A DNA stretch of 64,000 bases from Pseudomonadota bacterium (GCA_023433445.1 JAEZCS010000107.1:1-64000), one strand, 5' to 3'; shown: positions 16,593-25,374, counted from the stretch's first letter. Numbers and translations are program-made. Notes: generated from the sequence alone by a model not told the origin.

Positions 16593-17133
16593 TTACATCA
16601 GTTCGCGCGCGGCGGCGGCGATCTTTTCGGGGTTGGGGTAGAGCGGCGCTTGCGGCCTTGAGCAGTCCCTTGGCGTCTTCCGGCGTGGCGGGGCAGACGA
16701 CCTTCAGGCCCGGAATGTTCATGAACATCGGATAGGGACGGTCGCTGTGCTGGGCCGCATTGGCCTGGCTGTGCCACATTGACGCGCGGTAGGTAACCGG
16801 CACCTTGAACTGCCCACCCGTCATGTAGCGCAGGCGCGCTGCCTGGTTGATGATCGGATCAGCAGCAAGGTAGATGAAGTTGGCGATGGTCAGGTCGACG
16901 ATCGGGCGCAGGCCCGTGATCGCCGCACCCACCGCCATACCGGCAAAGCCGCATTCGGAGATCGGCGCGCTGCGCACGCGGCTGGCGTCAATGTCGCCAT
17001 AGGCGCCGCCGGCCGCATAGAGGGAGATGTCCTCGCCGATGATGATCGTATCATCGCGCCCTTCCAGCTCTTCGCGCTGCGCAAGGCCGAGCGCGTCAAG
17101 ATAGGTCATCCGCTTCGTATTGGTGTCGCTCAT
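16593..17133 (-). pseudogene. 2-oxoacid dehydrogenase E1 beta subunit with internal deletion
   Basis: Begins as a good E1 beta (MSDTNTKRMTYLDALGLAQR, GEDISLYAAGGAYG, then PMFMNIPGLKVVCPATPEDAKGLLKAA), but after about 167 residues jumps straight to the family's C-terminus. In the +1 frame the DNA reads APLYPNPEKIAAAARELM and stops at 16593-16595. Intact E1 beta proteins have about 325-345 residues, so some 140 codons, including the second domain, are missing and the frame is shifted at about 16640-16650. Translated as is, the protein ends in an Arg-rich tail at 16573. The TPP site formed with E1 alpha is unlikely to work. Confidence 0.82.
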
Positions 17134-17144
17134 TTCAGTTATCC

Positions 17145-18124
17145 TCAACGGCGGATGGGAATGGGGTTGGCGTGAACCAGCTCGAACGCTTCCTCAGGAT
17201 CTGGGAAGGCGCTTTCTTTAGCGAAGGCAACTGCTTCCTCGATCTCCTTCAATGCCTCACCCTCAATGTCGACCAGCGCGCTTTCGCTCATGCCGCTTTC
17301 GAGCAGCGCCGTGCGGAACAAGGTCACGGGATCACGTTCATTCTTGAACTGGTTCACCTCTTCGGCGGACCGATAACCGCCCTTGATGAACAGGCCGACG
17401 CAATGTTCGTCAAAGCGATAGGTCTTGGCTTCGATCAGGGTCGGACCTTCGCCGCGACGGGCCCGCGCGACGGCTTCTTCAGTCGCCTTGAAACGGCTTC
17501 GAAATCCTGGCCATCGACGATGACGCCCGGCACGCCATAGCCTTCGCCGCGCTTGGCAACGTCAGGCTGGCCATGGCTGATACGAGCCGGGGTGACAGCC
17601 GCATAACCATTATTCTCGCAGAAGAAGATGACGGGCAGCTTCCACACTGCCGCCATGTTGAGGCATTCCGCCAGAACGCCCTCGTTGGACGCGCCGTCGC
17701 CGAAAAAGGTCAGCGCGACCTGCCCCGTCTTGCGCACCTGCGCCGTTAGCGCCGCGCCCGTGGCGATGGGAATACCACCGCCGACGATTGCGGACTCGCC
17801 GATGCTTCCCACCGACTTGTCAGTGAAGTGCATCGACCCACCACGGCCTTTGCAGACACCGGTAACCTTCCCGAGGATTTCCGCCATCAACGGCTTCAGT
17901 TCGGCACCCTTGCCGATAGGATGACCATGCGAACGGTGGGTACCGGAAATATAATCGTCGCGGTTGAGCGCCATGCACGCGCCCACGATCGCAGCCTCCT
18001 GCCCGATGCTGGTGTGCACAGCCCCCGGCACTTCGCCTTCGGTCACCAACTGCGTGACGGCTTGTTCAAAGCCCCGGATTTTGAGTATCCGCAGATAGGC
18101 TTCGGATTGAACGTCGTTTTTCAC
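17145..18124 (-). pseudogene. 2-oxoacid dehydrogenase E1 alpha subunit, single-base frameshift
   Basis: E1 alpha binds thiamine diphosphate and decarboxylates a 2-oxoacid. The GTG at 18124 (after GGGAGAAGATA) starts VKNDVQSEAYLRILKIRG. AVHTSIGQEA, GTHRSHGHPIGKG, GRGGSMHF and the TPP motif FGDGASNEG with ENNGYA follow. At DGQDFEAV (about 17488-17495) the frame is lost. One frame over, the family's continuation ATEEAVARARRGEGPTLIEA, TYRFDEHCVG and a normal end (17145-17147) appear. The span is 980 nt; one added base gives exactly 327 codons, so a single-base deletion is the simplest explanation, real or a sequencing error. Neighbouring E1 beta is also broken, favouring real decay. Confidence 0.82.
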
Positions 18125-18161
18125 TATCTTCTCCCGATGATGGGGTGGATTGAAGCCGCGG

Positions 18162-19235
18162 TCAGGCGGCTTCGTCCATGGCGTCAGCCGGGATATTGGT
18201 TGGGCCGCCAATGTCATAGACGCGGGCAAGCAAGCCTACGAAGCTGTTGTCGTTCATCGGATCGGTCGGCACTTCGAACTGGACGCCGCGCTTCTTCATG
18301 TCGTCGATCAGCATGTTGATCGCCAATTCATGCGTGATGTCGTCGCGATGGTCATAGGTCAGCTTGAAATCATCCATGTCCTTGAACAGGCGCGCGCCCC
18401 AATGGACCAGGAAGCGCATTTCCTGCTCAGGCACCTTCTGGTTGACCTCCCCAAAGGTTTCGATTTGCCAGCCGGTCGGGTCCTGCGGATCGGCGCCGAA
18501 GGTGGAGCTGATGTCCATTCCCTGCGGCTTGCGCAGTGCGACCGGGCCAGTGGCCTGGCCATGGTGGAACATCATCTCGTTCTCGACGACGACAGCCTTG
18601 CCCCACATCGGCGCGTTGATCTGCATCGGTTCGGCGCTGGGCCCGTTCGGCCAGCAGTTGAAGCCGCCGCCGATCTTGCCGTTATAGTACCAGGCGATGA
18701 CCTGGCCCTTCTTCGAACGCCAACGATCGAACAGGCAGGATTTCGCCATGGTCAGCAGCAGCCAGAGCGGCGTATTCTCCATCGTCAGGCCGCGAAACAC
18801 TGTGCCATCGAGATGCGGAGGACCGCCGATGGGGGTCGGGCCCTGGATGTTGAACAGGAAAGTCTCCGGTTCCGCATACTGGCAGTTCCAGTAGTTGCGG
18901 ACGAGTTCGAGGAAGCGGCTGTTATAATAGCAGTCCTCGAGCTCTGGATAGAAGCAGGTCCCGCCCCGCGCCAAATAGCCGCGGAACACCGGGTTGAGCC
19001 CGATCATGTCCCATGTCAGCTTGATGCCCTCGGGAACGGTGCCCGATGTCGTTGCGATCACCTCTTCCGGCGTCTTGAAATTCTCCGCCAGAATCAGCGG
19101 CCATGGCCCATTGTCGCGCACGACCTGCAACAGCCTTGCATGCTGATCATTGCTATAGGCGTCGTCGATCAACTGTGGCGGAGCGACCGGACGGAAGTTT
19201 TCGGCGAGATCGCGAAGCATAATTTGTGTCTCCAT
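18162..19235 (-). CDS. Putative Fe(II)/2-oxoglutarate-type oxygenase of unassigned family, copy 1
   Basis: A 357-residue cytoplasmic protein that I cannot place in a named family. A paralogue lies at 22860-23915, with collinear blocks such as NPVFRGYLA, FYPELEDCYYN, QVIAWYYNGKIGGGF, PMQINAPMWGKAVVVENEMM and EMRFLVHWGA. Conserved residues in both are HLD (H141, D143 here), a His after NEMMF (224/225) and ALR (R235). This H-x-D...H...R order is that of Fe(II)/2-oxoglutarate or phytanoyl-CoA-type oxygenases, so an oxidative role is inferred. I start it at ATG 19235 (METQIMLRD), which aligns with the paralogue's MSKQNMILRP. In both places the gene belongs to a set with a VOC protein and a Baeyer-Villiger monooxygenase. 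Confidence 0.6.
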   Translation of the reverse strand: METQIMLRDLAENFRPVAPPQLIDDAYSNDQHARLLQVVRDNGPWPLILAENFKTPEEVIATTSGTVPEGIKLTWDMIGLNPVFRGYLARGGTCFYPELEDCYYNSRFLELVRNYWNCQYAEPETFLFNIQGPTPIGGPPHLDGTVFRGLTMENTPLWLLLTMAKSCLFDRWRSKKGQVIAWYYNGKIGGGFNCWPNGPSAEPMQINAPMWGKAVVVENEMMFHHGQATGPVALRKPQGMDISSTFGADPQDPTGWQIETFGEVNQKVPEQEMRFLVHWGARLFKDMDDFKLTYDHRDDITHELAINMLIDDMKKRGVQFEVPTDPMNDNSFVGLLARVYDIGGPTNIPADAMDEAA

Positions 19236-19306
19236 TGTCTTGCAGCTGCCAACACATGAAAAGGAGGGTGGCTGGCCAGCAGTCGCCAGAACCACCCCAA
19301 AGCAGA

Positions 19307-21289
19307 TCAGATCGTCAGCATTTCCATTTCGTGCGATGCGGACGGAGCGGCATCTTCCTCACGCGTGACATTGAAGTCCCCCTGCCGTGGCGCGCGCAGA
19401 TCGTGCCAGATGCGCGAGTTGTGGCGCGGAATGGCCAGAATGACCTTTTTCTGCCCGTCCCCGCCCTTGTCGCGATAATAGCCATGTGCGCTGCCACATT
19501 GCACCCAGGCCGTTTTCGCCAGGTTCGTGTCGACATCGTCGATGAAGGCGTCCGTCGCCTGCTGCGACACGTCGAAAGACGACAGGTGATCGTCCACCAT
19601 CCACTGCAACAGCTCGATGATATAATGGACCTGCTGCTCACTGACGACCGCATGGTTGGCGACCAGATAGCTGTAGGGCCCTCCCATGAAGACGAAGTTC
19701 GGAAAGCCCGTGATCAGCATGCCTTCATAAGAGTAGGGATGCGGATCGAAGGCGTCCTTCAGCGCCTTGCCACCGGTCCCGCGAATGTCGAACTGCCGCC
19801 CGAAATGCAGGTTGTAGCCGGTCGACAGCAGCAGAACATCGCATTCGATCCGCGTACCATCCGCCAGGATAACGGCATTTTCATCCGCTTCGGCCAATTC
19901 ACCGCGCAGGATCGACACATTGGGCTTCTTGAGCGTGTCATAGAAGCCGCAATCCAGGATCGGGCGCTTGGCAAAGACCGGGAAGTTGGGCGTCAGCAGC
20001 TCAACCATCTCCGGATTCTCCGGGAAATGGCTCTTCAGATAGCCTTCGCACATCATCCGCATGCCATCGTTGATCGGACCGAAACCGCCGGTCTTGGCGG
20101 CATATTCCTCGTCCTTCATGATCATGCCGTGCATGTCGCGCATCTGGCTGTGCAGGCTCTGCAGCCGCTTCCACTGCGCAACGAAGGGGATATATTCCAT
20201 CGCCCAGCGCTCCAGCTCCCCGACCGGCGCATGCGCCTGCGGATTGGGGATGATATGTTCGGGCTGGCGCTGGACGATGATCAGCTCGCCTACTTTGTCG
20301 GCGATCGCGGTCGCCACCTGCACACCCGAACAGCCGGTGCCGACCAGCACGACCTTCTTGCCGGTAAGATCGACGCTGTGGTCCCATGCGGCCGAGTGGA
20401 TCACCGGACCATTGAACGAGTCCAGATTCTTAACCTTGGGATAGTTGGGATTGTTGTTCGGCCCGACCGCCATGATGAGGACGTTGCACTCATACGTTTC
20501 CGGCTTGCCGTTCCGTACCGCCTTCACGGTCCAGATCTTGCGCGCTTCGTCCCATTCCGCGCCTTCGACCCAGGTTCCGAACTGGATCCGGTCGCGCAGA
20601 TTATATTTGTCGGTGACGCGGTCGAGGTAAGACAGGAATTCGGGACCGCGCGGATAGAATTGGGTCCAGGACGCATTGGGTTCGAAAGAGTAGGAATAGA
20701 CGCGGCTGGGCGTATCGACCGCAGCCCCCGGATAGGTGTTGGTCAGCCAGTTGCCGCCGACCTTGTCCAGCGCTTCCAGCACCGTGAAGTCGAAACCAGC
20801 CTGCTGCAGCTTGATGGCGGCATTGATGCCCATCATGCCCGCGCCGACGACCAACACCTTGAAATCGGCAGGCGGCACGTCCGCCGCCTTGCGAACCCGG
20901 GTGTCCGTCGTGAAGCCGGCATGCTGGAAAGCGACATCCACCGACATCTCCGGCAGATCCTGCCCCAGCAGCAGGCGGCTCATCTTACGGAACATTGGCT
21001 TGTCGATCTGCGTCATGACCGCTGGCTTTTGCGCCTTCACCGCCACGCGCAGCCGTTCGCGGATTTCGCTGGCCACCGCAGGATCGATCTTCGGCCGCTC
21101 TTCATGGGCATGGATATCGACGAATGTCTCGACCAGTTCTTCCTGCCGGCCGTCGATCGCGTCCCAATAATGGTGGAGCAGCGTACGGTCGCCGGTGATC
21201 TGGATCAGCGCCATCAGCGCCATTGTGGGATCAAGCGCGTCGATCGCGGCGTCGATCCGTGATTCATTATTCATGGCCGGGGCGTGCAT
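19307..21289 (-). CDS. Baeyer-Villiger/flavin-containing monooxygenase with N-terminal extension, copy 1
   Basis: A 660-residue FAD- and NADPH-dependent monooxygenase. It has an extra N-terminal region (about 1-140) as in 4-hydroxyacetophenone monooxygenase, the FAD loop VVGAGMMG (149-154), TYPGAAVDTPS, the Baeyer-Villiger fingerprint FNGPVIHSAAWD (292-303, FxGxxxHxxxW) and the NADPH loop VGTGCSGVQ. It should insert oxygen next to a ketone to give an ester or lactone. The start at 21289 (MHAPAMNNES) follows AGGAGAGACAGG. First gene of a long minus-strand operon and divergent from a TetR gene; a dyad lies between them. A paralogue is at 25522-27507. Substrate unknown; a bulky cyclic or aryl ketone is plausible. 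Confidence 0.87.
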   Translation of the reverse strand: MHAPAMNNESRIDAAIDALDPTMALMALIQITGDRTLLHHYWDAIDGRQEELVETFVDIHAHEERPKIDPAVASEIRERLRVAVKAQKPAVMTQIDKPMFRKMSRLLLGQDLPEMSVDVAFQHAGFTTDTRVRKAADVPPADFKVLVVGAGMMGINAAIKLQQAGFDFTVLEALDKVGGNWLTNTYPGAAVDTPSRVYSYSFEPNASWTQFYPRGPEFLSYLDRVTDKYNLRDRIQFGTWVEGAEWDEARKIWTVKAVRNGKPETYECNVLIMAVGPNNNPNYPKVKNLDSFNGPVIHSAAWDHSVDLTGKKVVLVGTGCSGVQVATAIADKVGELIIVQRQPEHIIPNPQAHAPVGELERWAMEYIPFVAQWKRLQSLHSQMRDMHGMIMKDEEYAAKTGGFGPINDGMRMMCEGYLKSHFPENPEMVELLTPNFPVFAKRPILDCGFYDTLKKPNVSILRGELAEADENAVILADGTRIECDVLLLSTGYNLHFGRQFDIRGTGGKALKDAFDPHPYSYEGMLITGFPNFVFMGGPYSYLVANHAVVSEQQVHYIIELLQWMVDDHLSSFDVSQQATDAFIDDVDTNLAKTAWVQCGSAHGYYRDKGGDGQKKVILAIPRHNSRIWHDLRAPRQGDFNVTREEDAAPSASHEMEMLTI

Positions 21290-21335
21290 CCTGTCTCTCC
21301 TGAATGTGCCTATTCGCAGACTCAATATGGACCAA

Positions 21336-21353
21336 TTACACTTCTGTGTGTAA
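21336..21353. promoter_or_regulatory. Inverted repeat, candidate TetR operator
   Basis: TTACAC-TTCTGT-GTGTAA is a perfect 6-bp dyad with a 6-bp spacer. It lies in the 120-bp space between the divergent Baeyer-Villiger monooxygenase gene (start 21289) and the TetR gene (start 21410), where a repressor would control both directions. Confidence 0.5.
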
Positions 21354-21409
21354 ATCGTCAATGGCCGGCGGGCTTGCTATTCCACATGTGCTGCGTAACG
21401 AGGCTGAAT

Positions 21410-22036
21410 ATGGACGAACCGAGCATGAAGAGGCGGGCAGGCCGCCCTACGCCAGAGGTGGCCGAACAGAAGCGCAACAACCTGATCCTGGTGGCGCTCA
21501 ATGAATTTGCGCGGACCGGATTTCATGCGGCGTCGCTGCGCGACATTGCGGAAAAGGCGCAGGTGTCGAGCCGCACGCTCTACAATCACTTCCCTGACAA
21601 GCTCGCCCTGTTCGAAGCCTGCCTCGAACATTCCGGCGCGCGCATCCGGCCCGAACTGCCAGACCTGAAAGGCGACCTTCGCACGCAGCTCATCACCTAC
21701 GCCACCGAAATGCAGCGGCAACTATTCTCCGCCCAAAGCATGCGCATCACTCGGCTCATCTATCGGGAAAGCGGCGAGTTCGACGAACTGCGCAAGATCG
21801 CCCGCTTCCAGTTCGAACGGCATCAGGTCAGCCCTGTCGCACAACTGCTGGAGGCGGAAGGCGTCGACCCGGCAGACAGCCACCCATTGGCCAAGCAGTT
21901 CGTCGTCATGGCTCTTGGCGAGTGGCAGAGGCGATTGCTGTTCGGGGGGGATTTGATGACGGATGAAGAAATGGCTGACCACGCGAAGCTCGTGACCGGC
22001 ATATTCTTGAACGGCATCACAAATCACATCTCGTAA
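21410..22036 (+). CDS. TetR-family transcriptional regulator
   Basis: A 208-residue regulator. The helix-turn-helix is in LVALNEFARTGFHAASLRDI, AEKAQVSSRTLYNHFPDKLALF (about 25-65), followed by a helical ligand domain (GDLRTQLITYATEMQRQLF; FVVMALGEWQRRLLFGGDLM) of the type with a TetR_C_7-like end. The ATG at 21410 follows GAGGCTGAAT; the open frame upstream has no ribosome site. It is divergent from the monooxygenase operon and probably represses it until a pathway compound binds. The dyad at 21336-21353 is the candidate site. It is not close to the second TetR at 24637. Confidence 0.86.
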   Translation: MDEPSMKRRAGRPTPEVAEQKRNNLILVALNEFARTGFHAASLRDIAEKAQVSSRTLYNHFPDKLALFEACLEHSGARIRPELPDLKGDLRTQLITYATEMQRQLFSAQSMRITRLIYRESGEFDELRKIARFQFERHQVSPVAQLLEAEGVDPADSHPLAKQFVVMALGEWQRRLLFGGDLMTDEEMADHAKLVTGIFLNGITNHIS

Positions 22037-22414
22037 TCGCGCCATTACAAGATGGCACAGCGTGGCCACATAGTTTGAGGGATCAAGCAGCGGTAGCAAG
22101 CTCCACGCCATTTAGCTTCGAGCGGATTGGCGCTCGGCCTGAGGTCAGGCCTCGACTCCCGCTTTTATGCAGCCGCTGAACAAAGCGAGCCTGTCTGTAA
22201 ATGGTTACGGGGCAGCCGCCCCGACATCGGCGCAGGCTCAGCAGCGACGGGCTTCATATAGCTCAAAAATTTGACCTACAGCGTTTGCTGGCATAGACCT
22301 AATGACAACAAACGTTGTTTGCATTCGGAATGTCGACATGATTCACAGCCCGACGCGGCAGCGAAGCAACGCTGAAAGCATCAAGCTTCAGGGCGCTTGG
22401 AAGAGGATGACTGC
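22037..22414. other. Intergenic region with dyads, upstream of second VOC gene
   Basis: No gene seen. It contains a GGCCTGA/TCAGGCC dyad (22136-22151), a GGGGC/GCCCC hairpin near 22207-22220 and the site listed separately at 22306-22317. It probably carries the TetR gene's end and the promoter of the plus-strand VOC/oxygenase-like genes. Confidence 0.5.
22306..22317. promoter_or_regulatory. Candidate operator CAACAAACGTTG
   Basis: This 12-mer matches CAACGTACGTTG at 25452-25463 in 10 of 12 positions. Both lie about 60-110 bp before the start of a pathway gene on the plus strand (VOC copy 2; monooxygenase copy 2). It is an imperfect palindrome here and a perfect one there. Probably the site of one shared repressor, with the neighbouring TetR proteins as candidates. 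Confidence 0.45.
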
Positions 22415-22840
22415 ATGAGCGACGTGATGACCCCCTCGGGAACCGAATTGGCGCATTTCGGCTTCTGCAAATTGCGGGTGAACGACCTCGAGAAAACCGC
22501 CACCTTTTATCGCACGGTATTTGGTTTGGCGGACTGGAAGCGCGTCGCTCATGATAATTCGGCAACGACGGGCGGCCCCATCGACGAGATCACCTTCCGG
22601 TCAACCGCGGCAGGTGGACCGTCACTGACACTGTTGAAGACGACGGACCGGCCCGCGCCGCCCATTGGAGAAGCGGTCATGGGATTCATCACGGCCGATC
22701 TCGCCGCGTTGCTGGACCGCGCAAAGGCCGCGGGCGGAGAGCTTGCAAGGCCCATTCGCGACATGCCCGAGCACAAGGTCAAGGTCGCGTTTGTGAAGGA
22801 TAATGAAGGCCATCTGATAGAAGTGGTCGAAATGAACTGA
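22415..22840 (+). CDS. VOC (glyoxalase/dioxygenase-fold) protein, copy 2
   Basis: A 141-residue VOC domain, paralogous to the protein at 14021-14446. It shows HFGFCKLRVNDLEKTATFYRTVFGL, then ITFRSTAAGGPSLTLLKT, FITADLAALLDRAKAAGGEL and VKVAFVKDNEGHLIEVVEMN, with Glu/His in EGHLIEV near the end. I prefer ATG 22415 (MSDVMTPSG), 8 nt after AGAGG, over the ATG 18 bp upstream. It is followed after 19 bp by the second oxygenase-like gene, repeating the gene association seen on the minus strand. Reaction unknown. Confidence 0.8.
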   Translation: MSDVMTPSGTELAHFGFCKLRVNDLEKTATFYRTVFGLADWKRVAHDNSATTGGPIDEITFRSTAAGGPSLTLLKTTDRPAPPIGEAVMGFITADLAALLDRAKAAGGELARPIRDMPEHKVKVAFVKDNEGHLIEVVEMN

Positions 22841-22859
22841 AGCCCAATAGGAGGGACAG

Positions 22860-23915
22860 ATGTCGAAGCAGAATATGATATTGCGCCCTGTCGCGGAGCC
22901 GCAGGTTATCGAGAACGCCTTTACCGAGGACCAGCACCGGCGTTTGCTGGATGCGGTTCGCGGGGCCGGCCCCTATGCACCGATCCTCGCACAGCATTTC
23001 AGCTCCCCGGAAGAAGTGGTCGCCAGTCTCGCGGGCCAGTTGCCCGAGGGCGTGAAGCCGAGCTGGGACATGTTCCTGACCCCGGTTTTCCGCGGCTATC
23101 TCGCCAAGGGACACACTGTCCTCCATCCTGAGATTGAGGACTGCTTCTTCAACCAGAAGTTCCTGGACCTGGTCCGCGGCTATTGGGGCGCAGAATATGC
23201 CCGGCCGGAAAACATGCTTTTCAACCTTCAGGGCCCATGCCGGGGCGGTGATGCAGCTCATCTGGATGCTGCGCGCTTCCGGGGGATCAGCATGCACAAT
23301 ACGCCCGTGTGGCTGATGAACATCATGGTGAAATCCGGCCTGTTCACCCGCTGGAAGGCGAAGAAAGCCCAGGTCATCAGCTGGTATTATAAGGGGAAAG
23401 TCGGCGGCGGCTTCACCTATTGGCCGGACGGTCCACAGGCTGCGCCCAAGCAGATCAATGCCCCGATGTGGGGGCGCGCAGTCGTCGTCGAAAACGAGAT
23501 GATGTACCACACGGCCGAGGCGACAGGACCGTCTGCGCTGCGGCATCCCAAGGGCCTTGCCTTCCATTCAACGCTGCGGGCGGACCCTGAATCCGATGGT
23601 TGGCAGATCACGACCGACGCCGATGTGATCCAGCAGATTCCGGCGGAGGAAATGCGCTTCCTCATCCACTGGGGCGCGGACATTTTCATGGATTATGAAG
23701 AGCTTAAGGTCTCACTCGACCATAGCGATGACCTGACCCATGAGCAGGTTTTCGATATTTTCCTGGCAGACCTGCGGGCGCGGGGCGAAAAGTTCGAGGT
23801 GCCGACCGATCCGATCAAGGATGCCGCCTTTGTCGATCTACTGACGCGGGTCTATGATCCGGGCAAGCCGCTATTCTATCCGCCCGAGCCGGTCGAACCC
23901 AGCCTGGCGGCATGA
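22860..23915 (+). CDS. Putative Fe(II)/2-oxoglutarate-type oxygenase of unassigned family, copy 2
   Basis: A 351-residue paralogue of the protein at 18162-19235; the two align from end to end with long identical blocks (PVFRGYLA, QINAPMWG, AVVVENEMM, EMRFL.HWGA, FEVPTDP). The candidate metal and 2-oxoglutarate residues are kept: H134 and D136 in AAHLDAARFRG, H217 in NEMMYHTAEATG and R228 in SALRHP. A strong ribosome site (GGAGGGACAG) precedes the ATG. Its stop lies just before the damaged MDR reductase gene. The duplication with sequence divergence suggests two related substrates or steps rather than a recent copy. The oxygenase assignment is inference from residue order only. Confidence 0.6.
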   Translation: MSKQNMILRPVAEPQVIENAFTEDQHRRLLDAVRGAGPYAPILAQHFSSPEEVVASLAGQLPEGVKPSWDMFLTPVFRGYLAKGHTVLHPEIEDCFFNQKFLDLVRGYWGAEYARPENMLFNLQGPCRGGDAAHLDAARFRGISMHNTPVWLMNIMVKSGLFTRWKAKKAQVISWYYKGKVGGGFTYWPDGPQAAPKQINAPMWGRAVVVENEMMYHTAEATGPSALRHPKGLAFHSTLRADPESDGWQITTDADVIQQIPAEEMRFLIHWGADIFMDYEELKVSLDHSDDLTHEQVFDIFLADLRARGEKFEVPTDPIKDAAFVDLLTRVYDPGKPLFYPPEPVEPSLAA

Positions 23916-23933
23916 GTGCACCGCGAACAGAGC

Positions 23934-24431
23934 ATGGATAACAGCCTCGCCAACACCGAGGCTCCAGCACGTCACCGGGCCTGGTTCGTCGATCGCCCGA
24001 TCAGCGGCGTTCCGGGTCCCGATGACTTCCGCTTGGCTGAGGAGCAGACGCCTCGGCCAGCGGAGGGGCAGCTTCTCGTCCGCACCATCTATATCAGCAT
24101 CGCGCCGGGCGTCCGTCCGCTGCTGCCCTATGCGAGCGACCGGCCCGATGTTGCAGGGGATTCCTCGACGGGGCGCAAGGACGCGTCGAAGGATGATGTG
24201 CCAAACCCCATGCAGATCCGCGTGGGTGAGCGGATGCGTTCGGGCATCGTTCCAGCCATGTCCGCTTATTCCGGCGGGGCCGTCGGACAGGTGGTCGAAT
24301 CCCGCGCGGCGGGTTTCGCGCCGGGCGATTATGTCTTCGGCAAGCTGCTGTGGCAGGAATATGAGGTGCTCGACGCGCGCGCCGTCCTCAAACTCGACCC
24401 GGCCGATTTGCCGATTGAAGCAGACCTGTGA
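23934..24431 (+). pseudogene. MDR-family NAD(P)H-dependent reductase, N-terminal half only
   Basis: Reads as the start of a zinc-free medium-chain reductase (leukotriene B4 dehydrogenase/curcumin-reductase type): FRLAEEQTPRPAEGQLLVRTIYISIAPGVRPLL, then SGGAVGQVVESRAAGFAPGDYVFG and WQEYEVLDARAVLKLDP. These proteins have about 335 residues. Here a stop follows LPIEADL at about residue 165, exactly where the NADP-binding Rossmann domain should begin, and none of that domain is found in the next 200 bp. So the cofactor domain has been lost by deletion or rearrangement near 24428. The start could be GTG 23916 or ATG 23934. Confidence 0.75.
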
Positions 24432-24636
24432 TGGCGACCGCATGGCTCGGGTCACGGACATTGACGCTGATTATTGGCGTCACGACCCGCACCGGCTCAC
24501 CCAATCTGTTCCGCCTTCTTGGACTGTAGATTTCAGGCGGAATGTGACATTGCAGTTGCAGCGCAGTCCTGCCCTCACAGCTCGATTGGCACCCAGTCAA
24601 CTTGCTTGATCAGTCCGGTGCAACTAGCAAACCTGC

Positions 24637-25374
24637 ATGAACGACACCGGACCTACCAAACAAATTACGACGACCAAGCGACGCGCCGGCCGACCTCGCA
24701 GGCTGGCGATAGAACAGGTGGTCGATGCCGCGCTCGCGATCGGCATCAACAAGATGACGATGCAATCGGTCGCCGATCATTTGGGCGTGGGAAAGCCGCT
24801 GCTGTACAATTATGTGAGCAGTCGAGAAGAGCTGGTGCGTCTGGCTCAGGCTCGCGCCAGCCGAAAGGTGGAGATGCCCGAAAACACCGGGCAACCATGG
24901 GCGGTCTGGATCCTGCAATATGCCGCCGCGGTTTTCGATATTCTCACGGCGGACGGCGACTTGCTGGAAGCCTGGATCGAGGGAAGCCCGCAACCGGTGG
25001 CCGATGTGGGCTCCGTAATCATGTGGGTCGATGTTTTGTCAGAGCATGGCTTTTCAGGCGAAGAGGCGTTGCTCCTGCGTTCAGCCGTATCGCATCTCGT
25101 CATTGGCGCAGCGGCGGGCAATAAGCATCGCCGCGCCATGCATAAAAAGGCGCGTAGCTATCAGGAGGGCCTGCATGCGGCATTTTCCCGATTGCCGACG
25201 CGGCAGGCCAATGCCCTCACTCCATATATCGACATGTTGGCCCGGGGCATTGAACCGGGGAGCTGGGAGTTCGCTCTTTACCTTCTCCTTCAAGGGGTTA
25301 GCCAATCCCGCAGCTTGATCGGCGCGCCGCTGCACAGCCTGCCTTTCTCGCAACTGGCGCTCCCTCAAAACTGA
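24637..25374 (+). CDS. TetR-family transcriptional regulator
   Basis: A 245-residue regulator with an N-terminal basic arm (TTTKRRAGRPRRLAIEQVV), the helix-turn-helix INKMTMQSVADHLGVGKPLLYNYVSSREELV (about 35-66) and a longer C-terminal domain with AVWILQYAAAVFDIL and FALYLLLQGVSQSRS. The TetR_C_1-like arrangement resembles regulators that sense hydrophobic compounds. It lies between the broken reductase and the second Baeyer-Villiger monooxygenase, same strand, 147 bp before the latter. The palindrome at 25452-25463 in that gap could be its target. No pronounced similarity to the other TetR outside the HTH. Confidence 0.86.
   Translation: MNDTGPTKQITTTKRRAGRPRRLAIEQVVDAALAIGINKMTMQSVADHLGVGKPLLYNYVSSREELVRLAQARASRKVEMPENTGQPWAVWILQYAAAVFDILTADGDLLEAWIEGSPQPVADVGSVIMWVDVLSEHGFSGEEALLLRSAVSHLVIGAAAGNKHRRAMHKKARSYQEGLHAAFSRLPTRQANALTPYIDMLARGIEPGSWEFALYLLLQGVSQSRSLIGAPLHSLPFSQLALPQN

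Noticed and set aside
19226..21262. A 678-codon frame antisense to Baeyer-Villiger monooxygenase copy 1
   Set aside because: Arg/His/Asp-rich text with no domain; the opposite strand carries clear FAD, NADPH and BVMO motifs.
22136..22151. GGCCTGA/TCAGGCC dyad as a terminator for the TetR gene
   Set aside because: It lies about 100 bp past the stop, has only a 2-bp centre and no T-run, so it is noted in the intergenic entry but not called a terminator.
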